Origin: AC-32 sp963719275 | Lineage (GTDB): Bacteria; Actinomycetota; Thermoleophilia; Gaiellales; Gaiellaceae | Reading direction: 5' to 3' | Length of the DNA: 64,000 nucleotides | NCBI GenBank assembly: GCA_963719275.1 | Contig: CAVRBT010000010.1 | Span: 248,001 to 312,000 of the forward strand | Notes under the pieces: model-generated | Database searches by the model: none | Seen by the model: only the letters and a program-made list of their open reading frames with translations | Told to the model about the DNA's origin: nothing | In this document: piece by piece, positions 49,142-58,242 of the stretch | Layout: each line of letters begins with the position of its first letter | Position numbering within the stretch: position 1 is the first letter of the stretch | Position numbers and translations under genes: made by a program

Positions 49142-49621
49142 ATGCTGTACTCCGTTGCCGTCGAGGAGGCGCTGCTCGTCCTGAAGCTCGCCTTCCTCGT
49201 CCTGCTCTACCTGTTCATCTGGAGGATCGTCCGCTCGGCCGCGCGCGACGTGCGCATGCCGCAGGAGAGCTTCATCCTCGCGCCCGGCTCGGTGCCCGGC
49301 CTGGGCTCGGCGCCGCAGATCGAGACCGGGCGGCTCGTGGTCGTGAAGAGCCCGGCGCTCCCCGAGGGCGACGAGCTGACGCTGAACTCCTCGGCCCTGC
49401 TGCTCGGCCGCGGCTCCGACAACGACGTGAACCTCGCGCGGGACGAGTACGCCTCGTCCAAGCACGCGCGCGTCGAGCCGCGCCATGACGGCGTCTGGGT
49501 CGAGGACGTCGGCTCGACGAACGGCACCTACCTGAACGGCATCCGCCTCACGCGCGCGAAGAAGCTGGCGGCCGGCGACGTCGTCCGCATCGGCGAGACC
49601 GAGCTGAGGTACGAGACGTGA
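49142..49621 (+). CDS. fhaB: FhaB (FipA-like) membrane-anchored FHA protein
   Basis: The 159-residue protein has an N-terminal helix (LLVLKLAFLVLLYLFIWRIV), a Pro-rich linker and an FHA domain: LLLGRGSDNDVNLARDEYAS, SKHARVEPRHD and VEDVGSTNGTYLNGIRL. It recognises phosphothreonine on the cluster's kinases or divisome partners. ATG 49142 has GGGAGGGG upstream; an earlier GTG/ATG in frame at 49124 is possible. Position between fhaA and pstP follows the mycobacterial order. Confidence 0.9.
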   Translation: MLYSVAVEEALLVLKLAFLVLLYLFIWRIVRSAARDVRMPQESFILAPGSVPGLGSAPQIETGRLVVVKSPALPEGDELTLNSSALLLGRGSDNDVNLARDEYASSKHARVEPRHDGVWVEDVGSTNGTYLNGIRLTRAKKLAAGDVVRIGETELRYET

Positions 49622-49718
49622 GGCGTCGCTTGCGATGCCGATCTCAGGACGTGCGAGCTCCGCTCGTGCGTCCGTCTGAAACGACCGGTCGCTCGGCCTT
49701 CGGTAGAGAGGGGACGGT

Positions 49719-50876
49719 GTGAGCGCCCTGGCCCGGGTCGCGAGCGTCACCGACACGGGCCGGCGGCGGCGGCACAACGAGGACGCCTACGTCTGCGAGC
49801 CGCCGCTGTTCGCGGTCGCCGACGGAATGGGCGGGGCGCAGGCGGGCGAGCTCGCCTCAAACCTCGCCGCGGCGGCGCTGCGCGACGAGGGCTCGCGCGG
49901 CGGCGGCGAGGACCGCGTCGACGAGCTGATCCAGCAGGCCAACCGCCGCGTCTACGAGCGGCAGACCCGGGACTCCTCGGCCTCGGGGATGGGAACGACG
50001 ATGACCGTCGCGCTCGTCGAGGACGGCTACGTCGCAATCGGCCACGTCGGCGACTCGCGCGCGTACCTGATCCGCGACCGCAAGCTCGAGCAGCTGACCG
50101 AGGACCACTCGCTGGTCGCCGAGCTCGTCCGCAGCGGCAAGCTGTCGCCCGAGGAGGCCGAGGCGCATCCGCAGCGGTCGGTGATCACCCGCGCGCTCGG
50201 CACCGACCCCGACGTCGACGTCGACACCTTCTCCGTCGAGACCAAGCCGGGCGACCTCTTCCTGCTCTGCTCGGACGGCCTCACGTCGATGGTCGACGAC
50301 GAGTCGATCCTGCGCGAGGTGGAGCGGAACCGCGGGGACCTGAGCGCGGCCGCGAAGGCGCTCGTGCGGGCCGCCAACAAGGGCGGCGGCGACGACAACA
50401 TCACCGTCGTCTTCTTCGAGATCGGCGAGGGCGGCGAGACCGGCGACACCGCGCGCATGGTGACGCTGCCGCCGATCGAGGACGACGAGGAAGCGACCCT
50501 CGACGAGCAGGACGGCGTGCCCGCGATCCGCGTCGAGGAGCCGGCGCGGCCGCGGGAGCGGCACACCGGCCGCGGCGTGCTGTTCGCAATGCTGGCGCTC
50601 GTGCTCCTCGTCGGCGTCTGCGGCTTCGCTGCCTGGGGCCTGTGGCGCTCACACTTCGTCGGCGCGGAGCCCGACGGCCACGTGGCCGTCTACCAGGGCG
50701 TCCCCTGGAACATCGTCGGCAACGTCAAGCTCTACCGCGCGGTCTACGTGAGCCCGCTGCTCACGGGGCAGCTGAGCCAGTCCGAGCGGAAGAAGCTCTT
50801 CGACCACACGCTGCGTAGCGACGACTCCGCGCGCGCCGTCGTGCGCCGCTACGAGGACCAGATCGGGGCCAAGTGA
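49719..50876 (+). CDS. pstP: PP2C-family Ser/Thr phosphatase
   Basis: The 385-residue protein has a PP2C domain (about 1-235): TDTGRRRRHNEDAY, FAVADGMGGAQAGELAS, GHVGDSRAYL, DHSLVAELVRSG and LCSDGLTSMV with GGGDDNITVV, providing the metal-binding aspartates. A membrane helix near residue 290 (GVLFAMLALVLLVGVCGFAA) and a short extracellular end follow. It reverses phosphorylation by the PASTA kinase. GTG 49719; its stop overlaps rodA as GTGA. Confidence 0.94.
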   Translation: MSALARVASVTDTGRRRRHNEDAYVCEPPLFAVADGMGGAQAGELASNLAAAALRDEGSRGGGEDRVDELIQQANRRVYERQTRDSSASGMGTTMTVALVEDGYVAIGHVGDSRAYLIRDRKLEQLTEDHSLVAELVRSGKLSPEEAEAHPQRSVITRALGTDPDVDVDTFSVETKPGDLFLLCSDGLTSMVDDESILREVERNRGDLSAAAKALVRAANKGGGDDNITVVFFEIGEGGETGDTARMVTLPPIEDDEEATLDEQDGVPAIRVEEPARPRERHTGRGVLFAMLALVLLVGVCGFAAWGLWRSHFVGAEPDGHVAVYQGVPWNIVGNVKLYRAVYVSPLLTGQLSQSERKKLFDHTLRSDDSARAVVRRYEDQIGAK

Positions 50877-52177
50877 CCTACAGGAACCGTGAGCTCGTCA
50901 ACCTCGTCGTCGTCGGCGTCCTCACCGCGCTCGGGTTCGCGAGCGTCTACATCGCGCGCCAGGAGGTCGTCTCGACCGCGTCGCTGTCGTACGCCGGGTT
51001 CTTCTTCGCGCTCTACCTCGCCGCCCACCTGGTCGCACGCCTCACCGTCCCGTACGCCGACCCGTACCTGCTGCCGATGGCGGGACTGCTCACCGGGATC
51101 GGCCTGACCGAGATCTACCGGCTGAACCCGACCGACGCCTTCCGCCAGGGTCTCTGGATCGTCGTCGCCCTCACCGCGTTCGCGATCACGCTGTTCCTGC
51201 TGCAGCACGACTACCGGCGGCTCGAGAGCTACAAGTACCTCTTCGGGCTGAGCGCGATCGCGCTCCTCATCCTGCCGGCGCTGCCGGTCCTCGGCACGAG
51301 CGTGAACGGCGCGCGGCTGTGGGTGCACGTCGGCTCGCTGCAGTTCCAGCCCGGCGAGCTCGCGAAGGTCTTCCTGATCGTCTTTCTCGCCGGCTACCTG
51401 CGCGAGAAGCGCGAGGTGCTCGCTCAGGGCCGGCTGAAGGACTTCGGGCCGCTGCTCCTGATCTGGGGCGGCGCGATGCTCGTCCTGATCGAGACCAACG
51501 ACCTCGGCTCGGCGCTCCTCTACTTCGGGATCTTCCTCGCGATGCTCTATGTCGCGACCGGCCGAGTCCTGTACGTCGCGCTCGGCGCCGGGCTCTTCCT
51601 CGCCGGCGCCTTCGCCGTCTACCACTACGTCGAGCACGTCCGTGAGCGAATCACGATCTGGCTGCACCCCTGGACCGACCAGGCCGTCTACTGCGCGATC
51701 AACGGGAAGATGCTGCCGCGGCAGGACTGCGCGAGCTACCAGCTCGTGAAGTCGTTGTACTCGGTCGCGCACGGGAGCTGGTTCGGCACCGGACTCGGCA
51801 AGGGCACGTTTCGCACGACCGGCGGCGGCGAGCTGATCCCGTACCTGAACACGGACTTCATCTACTCCGCGCTCGCGCAGGAGCTCGGGCTCGTCGGCGT
51901 CGCGGCGCTGCTGCTCGTCTACATGCTCGTCGTCGCGCGCGGCTTCAAGATCGCGATGCTCGCCGACGACGGCTTCTCGAAGCTGCTCGCGATCGGGCTC
52001 ACCTTTGCCTTCGCGCTGCAGACCTTCATCATCGTCGGCGGGATCCTGCGGCTGATCCCGCTGACCGGCATCACGCTGCCGTTCATCTCGTACGGGGGCT
52101 CGAGCGTGGTCGCCAACTTCGTCCTGCTCGCGGGCCTCCTGCTGATCTCCAACCGGGCGAACGCGGAGCGCGGGTGA
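50873..52177 (+). CDS. rodA: SEDS-family peptidoglycan polymerase (RodA/FtsW)
   Basis: The 434-residue protein has about 12 helices and SEDS hallmarks: GARLWVHVGSLQFQPGELAK, LVLIETNDLGSALLYFGIFL, NTDFIYSALAQELGL and the C-terminal PLTGITLPFISYGGSSVVAN. It polymerises glycan strands with its class B PBP partner encoded immediately downstream. Start and stop both overlap neighbours by GTGA, so pstP-rodA-pbpA are tightly coupled. Confidence 0.95.
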   Translation: MTYRNRELVNLVVVGVLTALGFASVYIARQEVVSTASLSYAGFFFALYLAAHLVARLTVPYADPYLLPMAGLLTGIGLTEIYRLNPTDAFRQGLWIVVALTAFAITLFLLQHDYRRLESYKYLFGLSAIALLILPALPVLGTSVNGARLWVHVGSLQFQPGELAKVFLIVFLAGYLREKREVLAQGRLKDFGPLLLIWGGAMLVLIETNDLGSALLYFGIFLAMLYVATGRVLYVALGAGLFLAGAFAVYHYVEHVRERITIWLHPWTDQAVYCAINGKMLPRQDCASYQLVKSLYSVAHGSWFGTGLGKGTFRTTGGGELIPYLNTDFIYSALAQELGLVGVAALLLVYMLVVARGFKIAMLADDGFSKLLAIGLTFAFALQTFIIVGGILRLIPLTGITLPFISYGGSSVVANFVLLAGLLLISNRANAERG

Positions 52178-53664
52178 ACAGGCAGATCGCCAGGCTCGGT
52201 CTCGTCGGCGTCGCCCTGCTAGCGGCGCTGATCGTCGCCACGACGTACTGGCAGACCTGGGCCACCGCGGGCCTGGCCGACCGGCAGGACAACGAGATCC
52301 AGCGTGTCGCGCAGTTCTCGATCAAGCGCGGGCTGATCCGCGCGTCCGACGGCACGATCCTCGCCTCGAACCGGATCAAGAAGGTCGGCGGTCAGAAGCT
52401 GTACCTTCGCCGCTACCCGCAGGGTGGGCTCTTCGCGCACGTCGTCGGCTACTCGACGCAGTCGCGCGCGCGGTCCGGGCTCGAGTCGTCGATGAACGAC
52501 TACCTGACCGGCGCGAACCGGAACCTCGACACTGTCGTCAAGACGACGCTCGACAAGATCCGCGGCGCGACGATCAAGGGCAACGACCTCTGGCTGACGC
52601 TACGACCGGGGCCGCAGCGGCTCGCGATGAAGGAGCTCGCGGGCAAGTGCGGCTCGGTGGTCGCGCTCGACCCGCGGACGGGGAAGGTGCTCGTGATGGC
52701 CTCGCGGCCGACGTACGACCCGAACCTGGTCGAGAAGGACTTCGGCCGGATCAACAACATCCGCGCAGCGTGCCGGCCCGCGGCGCCGCTGCTCAACCGT
52801 GCAACCGACGGCCTCTACACGCCTGGCTCGACCTTCAAGGTCGTGACCGCCAGCGCGGCGCTCGATAGCGGACGCTTCACGCCGGCCTCGCGCTTCTTCG
52901 ACCCGGGGTACTGCATCGAGTACGGCCAGCGCGTGTCAAACGCCGGCAACCCTGAGGTTGGGCCGGAGACCTTCGGCTCCGTCGACCTGATCACCGGCCT
53001 CGAGCACTCGATCAACTCGGTCTTCTGCAACATCGGCAAGGCGATCGGCGCCGGGAAAATCCTCGGGTACGCGAAGCGCTACGGGTTCTACGAGGACCCG
53101 CCGCTCGAGACCCCCGCGAACGAGCGCTCACCCAGCGGCCTTTACAAGAACGGCGAGCTCTTCCGCCCGAGCGACCCCCGCACCCAGGTCGACCCCGGCC
53201 GGCTCGCGTTCGGCCAGGAACGGATGCTGGCGACGCCGCTGCAGATGGCGATGGTCGCGGCCGGCGTCGGCAACAAAGGCGTGGTGATGGAGCCGTTCGT
53301 CGTCGACCGGATCAGCAATCCGAACGGCGGCGTCGTCACCCGCACGCAGCCGCGCAAGCTGCACCGCGCGATCAGCAGGCAGACGGCGCAACAGCTGACC
53401 CAGATGATGGAAGGGGCGGTGCAGAGCGGCACCGGGACCGCCGCGCAGATCCCGGGCATCCCGGTCGCGGGCAAGACCGGAACGGCCGAGACCGGTGTCC
53501 CCGGCCGCTACACGTCGTGGTTCATCAGCTTCGCGCCGGCGAACGCACCGCGGGTCGCCGTCGCCGTCGTGCTGCAGGACCAGACCGGCTTCGGCGGCCA
53601 GGTCGCCGCCCCGATCGCGAAGGACGTAATGCAGGCAATCCTGGCCGGAAAGACGAACTCCTGA
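52174..53664 (+). CDS. pbpA: class B penicillin-binding protein
   Basis: The 496-residue protein has an N-terminal anchor (LVGVALLAALIVATTYWQTW), a pedestal region and the transpeptidase domain with SxxK in YTPGSTFKVVTASAAL, SxN in EHSINSVFCN and KTG in VAGKTGTAETG. It cross-links peptidoglycan together with RodA. It is the PbpA of the mycobacterial-type cluster. After its stop 122 bp precede the PASTA kinase gene. Confidence 0.94.
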   Translation: MNRQIARLGLVGVALLAALIVATTYWQTWATAGLADRQDNEIQRVAQFSIKRGLIRASDGTILASNRIKKVGGQKLYLRRYPQGGLFAHVVGYSTQSRARSGLESSMNDYLTGANRNLDTVVKTTLDKIRGATIKGNDLWLTLRPGPQRLAMKELAGKCGSVVALDPRTGKVLVMASRPTYDPNLVEKDFGRINNIRAACRPAAPLLNRATDGLYTPGSTFKVVTASAALDSGRFTPASRFFDPGYCIEYGQRVSNAGNPEVGPETFGSVDLITGLEHSINSVFCNIGKAIGAGKILGYAKRYGFYEDPPLETPANERSPSGLYKNGELFRPSDPRTQVDPGRLAFGQERMLATPLQMAMVAAGVGNKGVVMEPFVVDRISNPNGGVVTRTQPRKLHRAISRQTAQQLTQMMEGAVQSGTGTAAQIPGIPVAGKTGTAETGVPGRYTSWFISFAPANAPRVAVAVVLQDQTGFGGQVAAPIAKDVMQAILAGKTNS

Positions 53665-53774
53665 GGCGGTCGCTTGCGACGCCGACCAAGAGGCCGGGGC
53701 TGCTTGGCCGCCGCGGCCGGTCTGACGAACGTTCTAGGCACGCGATGAGATCTGCTCCCTACCGAACCCGCCTC

Positions 53775-53786
53775 TAACCTGCAGAG
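53775..53786 (+). promoter_or_regulatory. -10 box before pknB
   Basis: TAACCT (53775-53780) followed by six bases and ATG 53787 matches the leaderless pattern, suggesting that pknB-ddl can be transcribed separately from the upstream cluster. Confidence 0.5.
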
Positions 53787-55739
53787 ATGGCTGTCTCCGA
53801 CACGCTGATCGGCACCGTCTTCGACGGCCGCTACCGGATCATCCGGAAGCTCGGCGCGGGCGGGATGGCCGACGTCTACCTGGCGGAGGACCAGGAGCTC
53901 GGGCGGCGGGTCGCGATCAAGATCCTCAACGACCGCCACGCCGCCGACGACTCGTTCATCGAGCGCTTCCGCCGCGAGGCCAAGAACGCGGCCGGCCTCA
54001 GCCACCCGAACATCGTCTCGATCTACGACCGCGGCGAGGCCGAGGGCACCTACTACATCGCCATGGAGTACCTCGACGGACGGTCGCTCAAGGAGCTGAT
54101 CGTCGGCCGCGGGCCCGCACCGATCAAGACGGCAATCGACTACGCGCGGCAGATCCTGGCCGCGGTCGGCTTCGCCCACAAGCACGGGATCGTCCACCGC
54201 GACATCAAGCCGCACAACGTGCTCGTCGGGCCCGAGGGGCGGCTGAAGGTGACGGATTTCGGCATCGCCCGCTCAGGCGCGAGCCAGATGACCGAGGTGG
54301 GCTCGATCATCGGCACGGCGCAGTACCTCTCGCCCGAGCAGGCGCGCGGCGCGCCGGTCGACCAGACCTCCGACCTCTACTCGGTCGGCGTCGTGCTCTA
54401 CGAGATGCTGACCGGCCAGGTGCCGTTCACGGGCGACACGCCGCTCGAGATCGCGATGAAGCACCTCTCCGAGGTGCCGAAGCCGCCGTCGGAGCTGCGG
54501 CCGGAGGTGCCGCACGACCTCGACTCGATCGTCCTGCGCGCCCTCGCGAAGGACCCGACCGAGCGCTACCAGAGCGCGGACGAGATGGACGCCGACCTCC
54601 AGCGCGTGCTCGAGGGGCTGCCGGTCGACCCGGACACCGAGACCGCCGCGACCGCCGTCCTCTCGGGCTCGGGCGTGCTCGCGGCGGCGCCCACGTCCGT
54701 GCTGACGCGGCCCACCGCCGGCGCGCCGGCCCGCCCGGCACCTCCAGGGAGCACGCCTCCGGCCGGCTACTACGGCTACGAGGGGCCGCCTCGGCGACGG
54801 CGTCCGATCTGGCCCTGGGTGCTCTCGATCCTCCTGCTGCTCGCCGCGGGCGCGGCGGCCTGGTTCGCGTACACGAAGATCCAGGACCAGCTGAACGCCA
54901 ACAAGCCGGTCGCGGTGCCGCCGGTGGCCGGGATCAAGGAGCCGCTCGCCGTCGACAAGATCCGCGCGGCAGGGCTCGTGCCCCAGGTCGCCCGCGCCTT
55001 CAGCGACGAGGTCGAGAAGGGCGTGGTGATCGACCAGAGCCCCGCCGCGGGCGAGAAGGTCGCGAAGCACAGCAACGTCGACATCACCGTCTCCAAGGGC
55101 AAGGAGACGGTCACCGTGCCGAGCGTGATCGGCAAGAACCGCGACGACGCGATCAGCACGCTCGTGAACGCCGGCCTGGACCCGAAGGCCTATCCCGTCG
55201 CGTCGAGCAGACCCGTGGACACCATCACCGGCCAGGACCCGCCGGCGGGCAAGGTGGTCGAGAAGGGTAGCCGCGTGCGGATCAATTACTCGTCCGGGCC
55301 GGCGGAGGTGGACGTGCCGTCGGTGATCGGGCTGCAGTTCGACCAGGCGAGCGCGGCGTTGCAGGCGCAGGGCTTTGCGGTCGCCCGCAGCGACGTCGAC
55401 AGCGAGCGGCCGAAGGGCGAGGTCGTCGACCAGAGCCCGAGTGACCGGGCGCAGAAGGGCGCGACGATCACCCTCAGCGTCTCGAAGGGCCCGAAGATGT
55501 CCACCGTCCCGGACGTGACCGCTCAGGACGAGGATTCGGCCCGGTCGACACTGGAGCAATCCGGCTTCGTCGTGCAGGTGCAGCGCCAGGACGTGAACGA
55601 CCCGGGGCTCGAGGGGATCGTGCTCAGCCAGAGCCCGACCGGCGGCACGAAGGCGAAGGAGGGCTCGACCGTGACGATCACCGTGGGACGCCTGGTCGGG
55701 CCGTCCGGGGAGCCGCCGCCGCCGCCGGCCACGCCGTGA
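53787..55739 (+). CDS. pknB: PASTA-domain Ser/Thr protein kinase
   Basis: The 650-residue protein has a Hanks kinase domain (about 10-270: KLGAGGMADVYLAEDQELGR, IVHRDIKPHN, VTDFGIARSG, GTAQYLSPEQARG), a Pro-rich juxtamembrane part, a helix near residue 350 (IWPWVLSILLLLAAGAAAWF) and four PASTA repeats (e.g. GIKEPLAVDKIRAAGLVPQV, VPSVIGKNRDDAISTLVNAG, VPSVIGLQFDQASAALQAQG, VPDVTAQDEDSARSTLEQSG). It senses muropeptides or lipid II and controls growth. Its stop overlaps ddl as GTGA. Confidence 0.95.
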   Translation: MAVSDTLIGTVFDGRYRIIRKLGAGGMADVYLAEDQELGRRVAIKILNDRHAADDSFIERFRREAKNAAGLSHPNIVSIYDRGEAEGTYYIAMEYLDGRSLKELIVGRGPAPIKTAIDYARQILAAVGFAHKHGIVHRDIKPHNVLVGPEGRLKVTDFGIARSGASQMTEVGSIIGTAQYLSPEQARGAPVDQTSDLYSVGVVLYEMLTGQVPFTGDTPLEIAMKHLSEVPKPPSELRPEVPHDLDSIVLRALAKDPTERYQSADEMDADLQRVLEGLPVDPDTETAATAVLSGSGVLAAAPTSVLTRPTAGAPARPAPPGSTPPAGYYGYEGPPRRRRPIWPWVLSILLLLAAGAAAWFAYTKIQDQLNANKPVAVPPVAGIKEPLAVDKIRAAGLVPQVARAFSDEVEKGVVIDQSPAAGEKVAKHSNVDITVSKGKETVTVPSVIGKNRDDAISTLVNAGLDPKAYPVASSRPVDTITGQDPPAGKVVEKGSRVRINYSSGPAEVDVPSVIGLQFDQASAALQAQGFAVARSDVDSERPKGEVVDQSPSDRAQKGATITLSVSKGPKMSTVPDVTAQDEDSARSTLEQSGFVVQVQRQDVNDPGLEGIVLSQSPTGGTKAKEGSTVTITVGRLVGPSGEPPPPPATP

Positions 55740-56749
55740 GCGAACGCGTTCGGGTCGCGGTCCTCCTAGGCGGCCGCTCTTCCGAGCACGACATCTCGCT
55801 GGCCTCGGCGCGCTCGGTGATCGAGGCGCTCGACCCGGAGCGCTACGAGACCGTCACTGTCGAGATCGGCCGCGACGGGCGTTGGGAGCTCGGAACCGGC
55901 GACGACGGCTCCGTAGCGGAGACGCTGCCGGTGCCGACGGCGAAGGTGCCGGCCACGTTAGGCGAGGTCGACGTCGTCTTCCCGGTGCTGCACGGTCCCT
56001 TCGGCGAGGACGGGACGGTGCAGGGGCTGCTGGAGCTCGCAGGGGTGCCGTACGTCGGCGCGGGCGTGCTCGGCTCGGCGCTCGCGATGGACAAGGACGT
56101 CTTCAAGGCGGTGATGCGCGATCGCGGCATTCCCGTCACGCGAAACATCACAATTCGCCAGGGGGGAAAGCCTCACAATCCGTTCGGCTTCCCCGTCTTC
56201 GTCAAACCGGCGCGCCTCGGCTCGTCGGTCGGCATCTCCAAGGCCCACGACGACGAGGAGCTGGCAGCGGCGGTGGCGCTCGCCTTCGAGCACGACGAGA
56301 AAGTGCTCGTCGAGGAGTTCGTCAAGGGCGTCGAGGTGGAGTGCGGCGTGCTGGGGAACGAGCGGCCGGAGGCATCGCTCCCGGGTGAGATCGTCTCGCA
56401 CGGGTTCAGCGGCGCCGACTGGTACGACTACTCCGCCAAGTACGACGAGGGCGGGATGGACCTCGTGATTCCCCCGAGCCTCGAGCAGGAGACGATCGAG
56501 CGCGTCCAGGAGCTCGCGGTGAAGGCCTTCGTCGCCGGCGAATGCGAAGGCATGGCGCGCGTCGACTTCTTCGTCACTCCCGAGGGGGAGGTGCTCGTGA
56601 ACGAGCTGAACACGATCCCCGGCTTCACCGCGACGAGCGTCTACGCGGCGCTCTTCGAGGCGTCGGGGGTGCCGTACGCGGAGCTCGTCGACCGGCTGGT
56701 GCAGCTCGCCCTCGAGCGGCACGAGCGCCGCTCGCGGCTGCGGTACTAG
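55736..56749 (+). CDS. ddl: D-alanine--D-alanine ligase
   Basis: The 337-residue ATP-grasp enzyme has VAVLLGGRSSEHDISLASAR, VFPVLHGPFGEDGTVQGLLE, FVKPARLGSSVGISKAHDDE and the metal-binding end VLVNELNTIPGFTATSVY. It makes the D-Ala-D-Ala dipeptide of peptidoglycan precursors. Coupling to pknB by overlap is unusual; ddl is more often elsewhere. Its stop overlaps the convergent kinase gene by 4 bp. Confidence 0.95.
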   Translation: MSERVRVAVLLGGRSSEHDISLASARSVIEALDPERYETVTVEIGRDGRWELGTGDDGSVAETLPVPTAKVPATLGEVDVVFPVLHGPFGEDGTVQGLLELAGVPYVGAGVLGSALAMDKDVFKAVMRDRGIPVTRNITIRQGGKPHNPFGFPVFVKPARLGSSVGISKAHDDEELAAAVALAFEHDEKVLVEEFVKGVEVECGVLGNERPEASLPGEIVSHGFSGADWYDYSAKYDEGGMDLVIPPSLEQETIERVQELAVKAFVAGECEGMARVDFFVTPEGEVLVNELNTIPGFTATSVYAALFEASGVPYAELVDRLVQLALERHERRSRLRY

Positions 56750-58221
56750 CGACCCTTCGCCGTCACTTCGTTGAGCTCGACCGACGAGTTCGGCCCGAGG
56801 CTGGTGATCCAGACGAGGTAGAAGCGGGCCGAGGTTCCTTTCAGCGCGAACGTGGTGTTGAGGCCCGCAGTCTGCGACTTCGAGACCGGCGCGAACCCGC
56901 CGGAGGACGAGTTGCCGGACTCGATCATTGCGCTGAACCCCGGGGTGTCGCTGCGAACGACAAGCTGCGTCAGCGTCCTCGGCCCACCCGCCTCGAGGAC
57001 GAGGCCGACGCCCTCCTTGTTCAACTCTCCGTTGTAGTGCTCCGTGTTCCAGTACGTGGCTGGGTCTCCGTCGGTCGCGTTGCCGGCCGACGAGTCGTGC
57101 TCCGTCTGGTCGCCGAACGGATCGTAGGCGGTCACGGCGGTGAGGCGAACCGGCTTCGCCGCGGCGGCAGCTACCCCCGTCTTCTTCTTGACGAAGTTCC
57201 TGAACTCCTCGCCCGGCCCCGTGAAGGTGAAGACGGCCGCAAGGATGAGCGCGAGCAGCGCAAGGCCCGCGAGCAGCAGGATCAGCGGCCAGACGCTCAG
57301 CCCCTCGCGCGGCGGCCTCGCGGCCCGCTGCCTCCGGCGCCGCGGCCTCCGCCCCGGCACGACCATCGTCTCCGCCGCCGACATCGCCGTCTCCGGCTCG
57401 AGACACGCGGCGAGCTCCGTGCAGAACTCGTCCATCGAGCCAAAGCGCTCGTGTGGGTCCTTCGCCATCGCTCGCCTGATCGCGGCGTCGAGGCGTGGGG
57501 AGAGCTCCGGCCGCCGCTCCCGCACGCTCGGTGGCGGCTCGTTGATGTGCCGCAACGCGACCGCCACGAAGTTGTCTCCCGGGAACGGCACCTCGCCGGT
57601 CAGCAGCTCGTAGAGCACGGCGCCGAGGGAATAGATGTCGCTCTGCGCGTCCGCTCGCCGGCCGCGCGCCTGCTCGGGCGCGATGTAATCGCTCGTGCCC
57701 ATCACGGTTCCCGTCTGCGTCAGCCCGCCGTGGACGTCGAGCGAGCGCGCGATGCCGAAGTCGGTGACCTTGGCCTGCCCGTCGCCGTTCAGGAGCACGT
57801 TCTGCGGCTTCACGTCGCGATGGACGAGCCCGTGCTCGTGCGCGAAGCCGAGCGCGCGGGCGATCTGCAGGGCGAGCTCGATCGCCTCGCGCCCGGGAAG
57901 CGGCCCCTCGCGCTCGACCAGCGTCTTCAGGTTCTCCCCGTCGACGTACTCGAAGACGATGAACTGACGCCCGTCCTGCTCGCCGCGGTCGATGACCGTG
58001 ACGATGTTCGGGTGCGAGAGCTGCGCGACGGAGCGTGCCTCGCGCCGAAAGCGCTCGACGTAGTCGCCGTCCACGGTGAACTGGTCGTGCAGCACCTTCA
58101 GCGCAACGTCGCGCTCGAGCAGCCTGTCGTGAGCGCGATAGACGCTCGACATGCCGCCTGTGCCGACGAGCTCCTCCAGCTCGTAGCGGTCCGCGATCAG
58201 CTCCCCGACCACAACGCTCAA
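56746..58221 (-). CDS. Ser/Thr protein kinase with extracellular discoidin-like domain
   Basis: The 491-residue protein has a PknB-like kinase domain (about 10-275: LVGTGGMSSVYRAHDRLLER, LVHRDVKPQN, VTDFGIARSL, GTSDYIAPEQARG), a basic linker (GRRPRRRRQRAARPPREG), one helix (LILLLAGLALLALILAAVFT) and a C-terminal beta domain with NATDGDPATYWNTEHYNGEL, the pattern of F5/8 type C (discoidin) modules that bind carbohydrate. It could sense cell-wall or polysaccharide ligands instead of muropeptides. The start is TTG 58221. It faces pknB-ddl convergently. Confidence 0.88.
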   Translation of the reverse strand: MSVVVGELIADRYELEELVGTGGMSSVYRAHDRLLERDVALKVLHDQFTVDGDYVERFRREARSVAQLSHPNIVTVIDRGEQDGRQFIVFEYVDGENLKTLVEREGPLPGREAIELALQIARALGFAHEHGLVHRDVKPQNVLLNGDGQAKVTDFGIARSLDVHGGLTQTGTVMGTSDYIAPEQARGRRADAQSDIYSLGAVLYELLTGEVPFPGDNFVAVALRHINEPPPSVRERRPELSPRLDAAIRRAMAKDPHERFGSMDEFCTELAACLEPETAMSAAETMVVPGRRPRRRRQRAARPPREGLSVWPLILLLAGLALLALILAAVFTFTGPGEEFRNFVKKKTGVAAAAAKPVRLTAVTAYDPFGDQTEHDSSAGNATDGDPATYWNTEHYNGELNKEGVGLVLEAGGPRTLTQLVVRSDTPGFSAMIESGNSSSGGFAPVSKSQTAGLNTTFALKGTSARFYLVWITSLGPNSSVELNEVTAKGR

Positions 58222-58242
58222 TTGTGCCCGTCCCCGCCCGTG

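Noticed and set aside
48993..49142. 49-residue Trp-rich frame before fhaB
   Set aside because: The frame exists and overlaps fhaB as TAATG, but the nested complementary stems in the same bases explain the segment better; not annotated as a gene.
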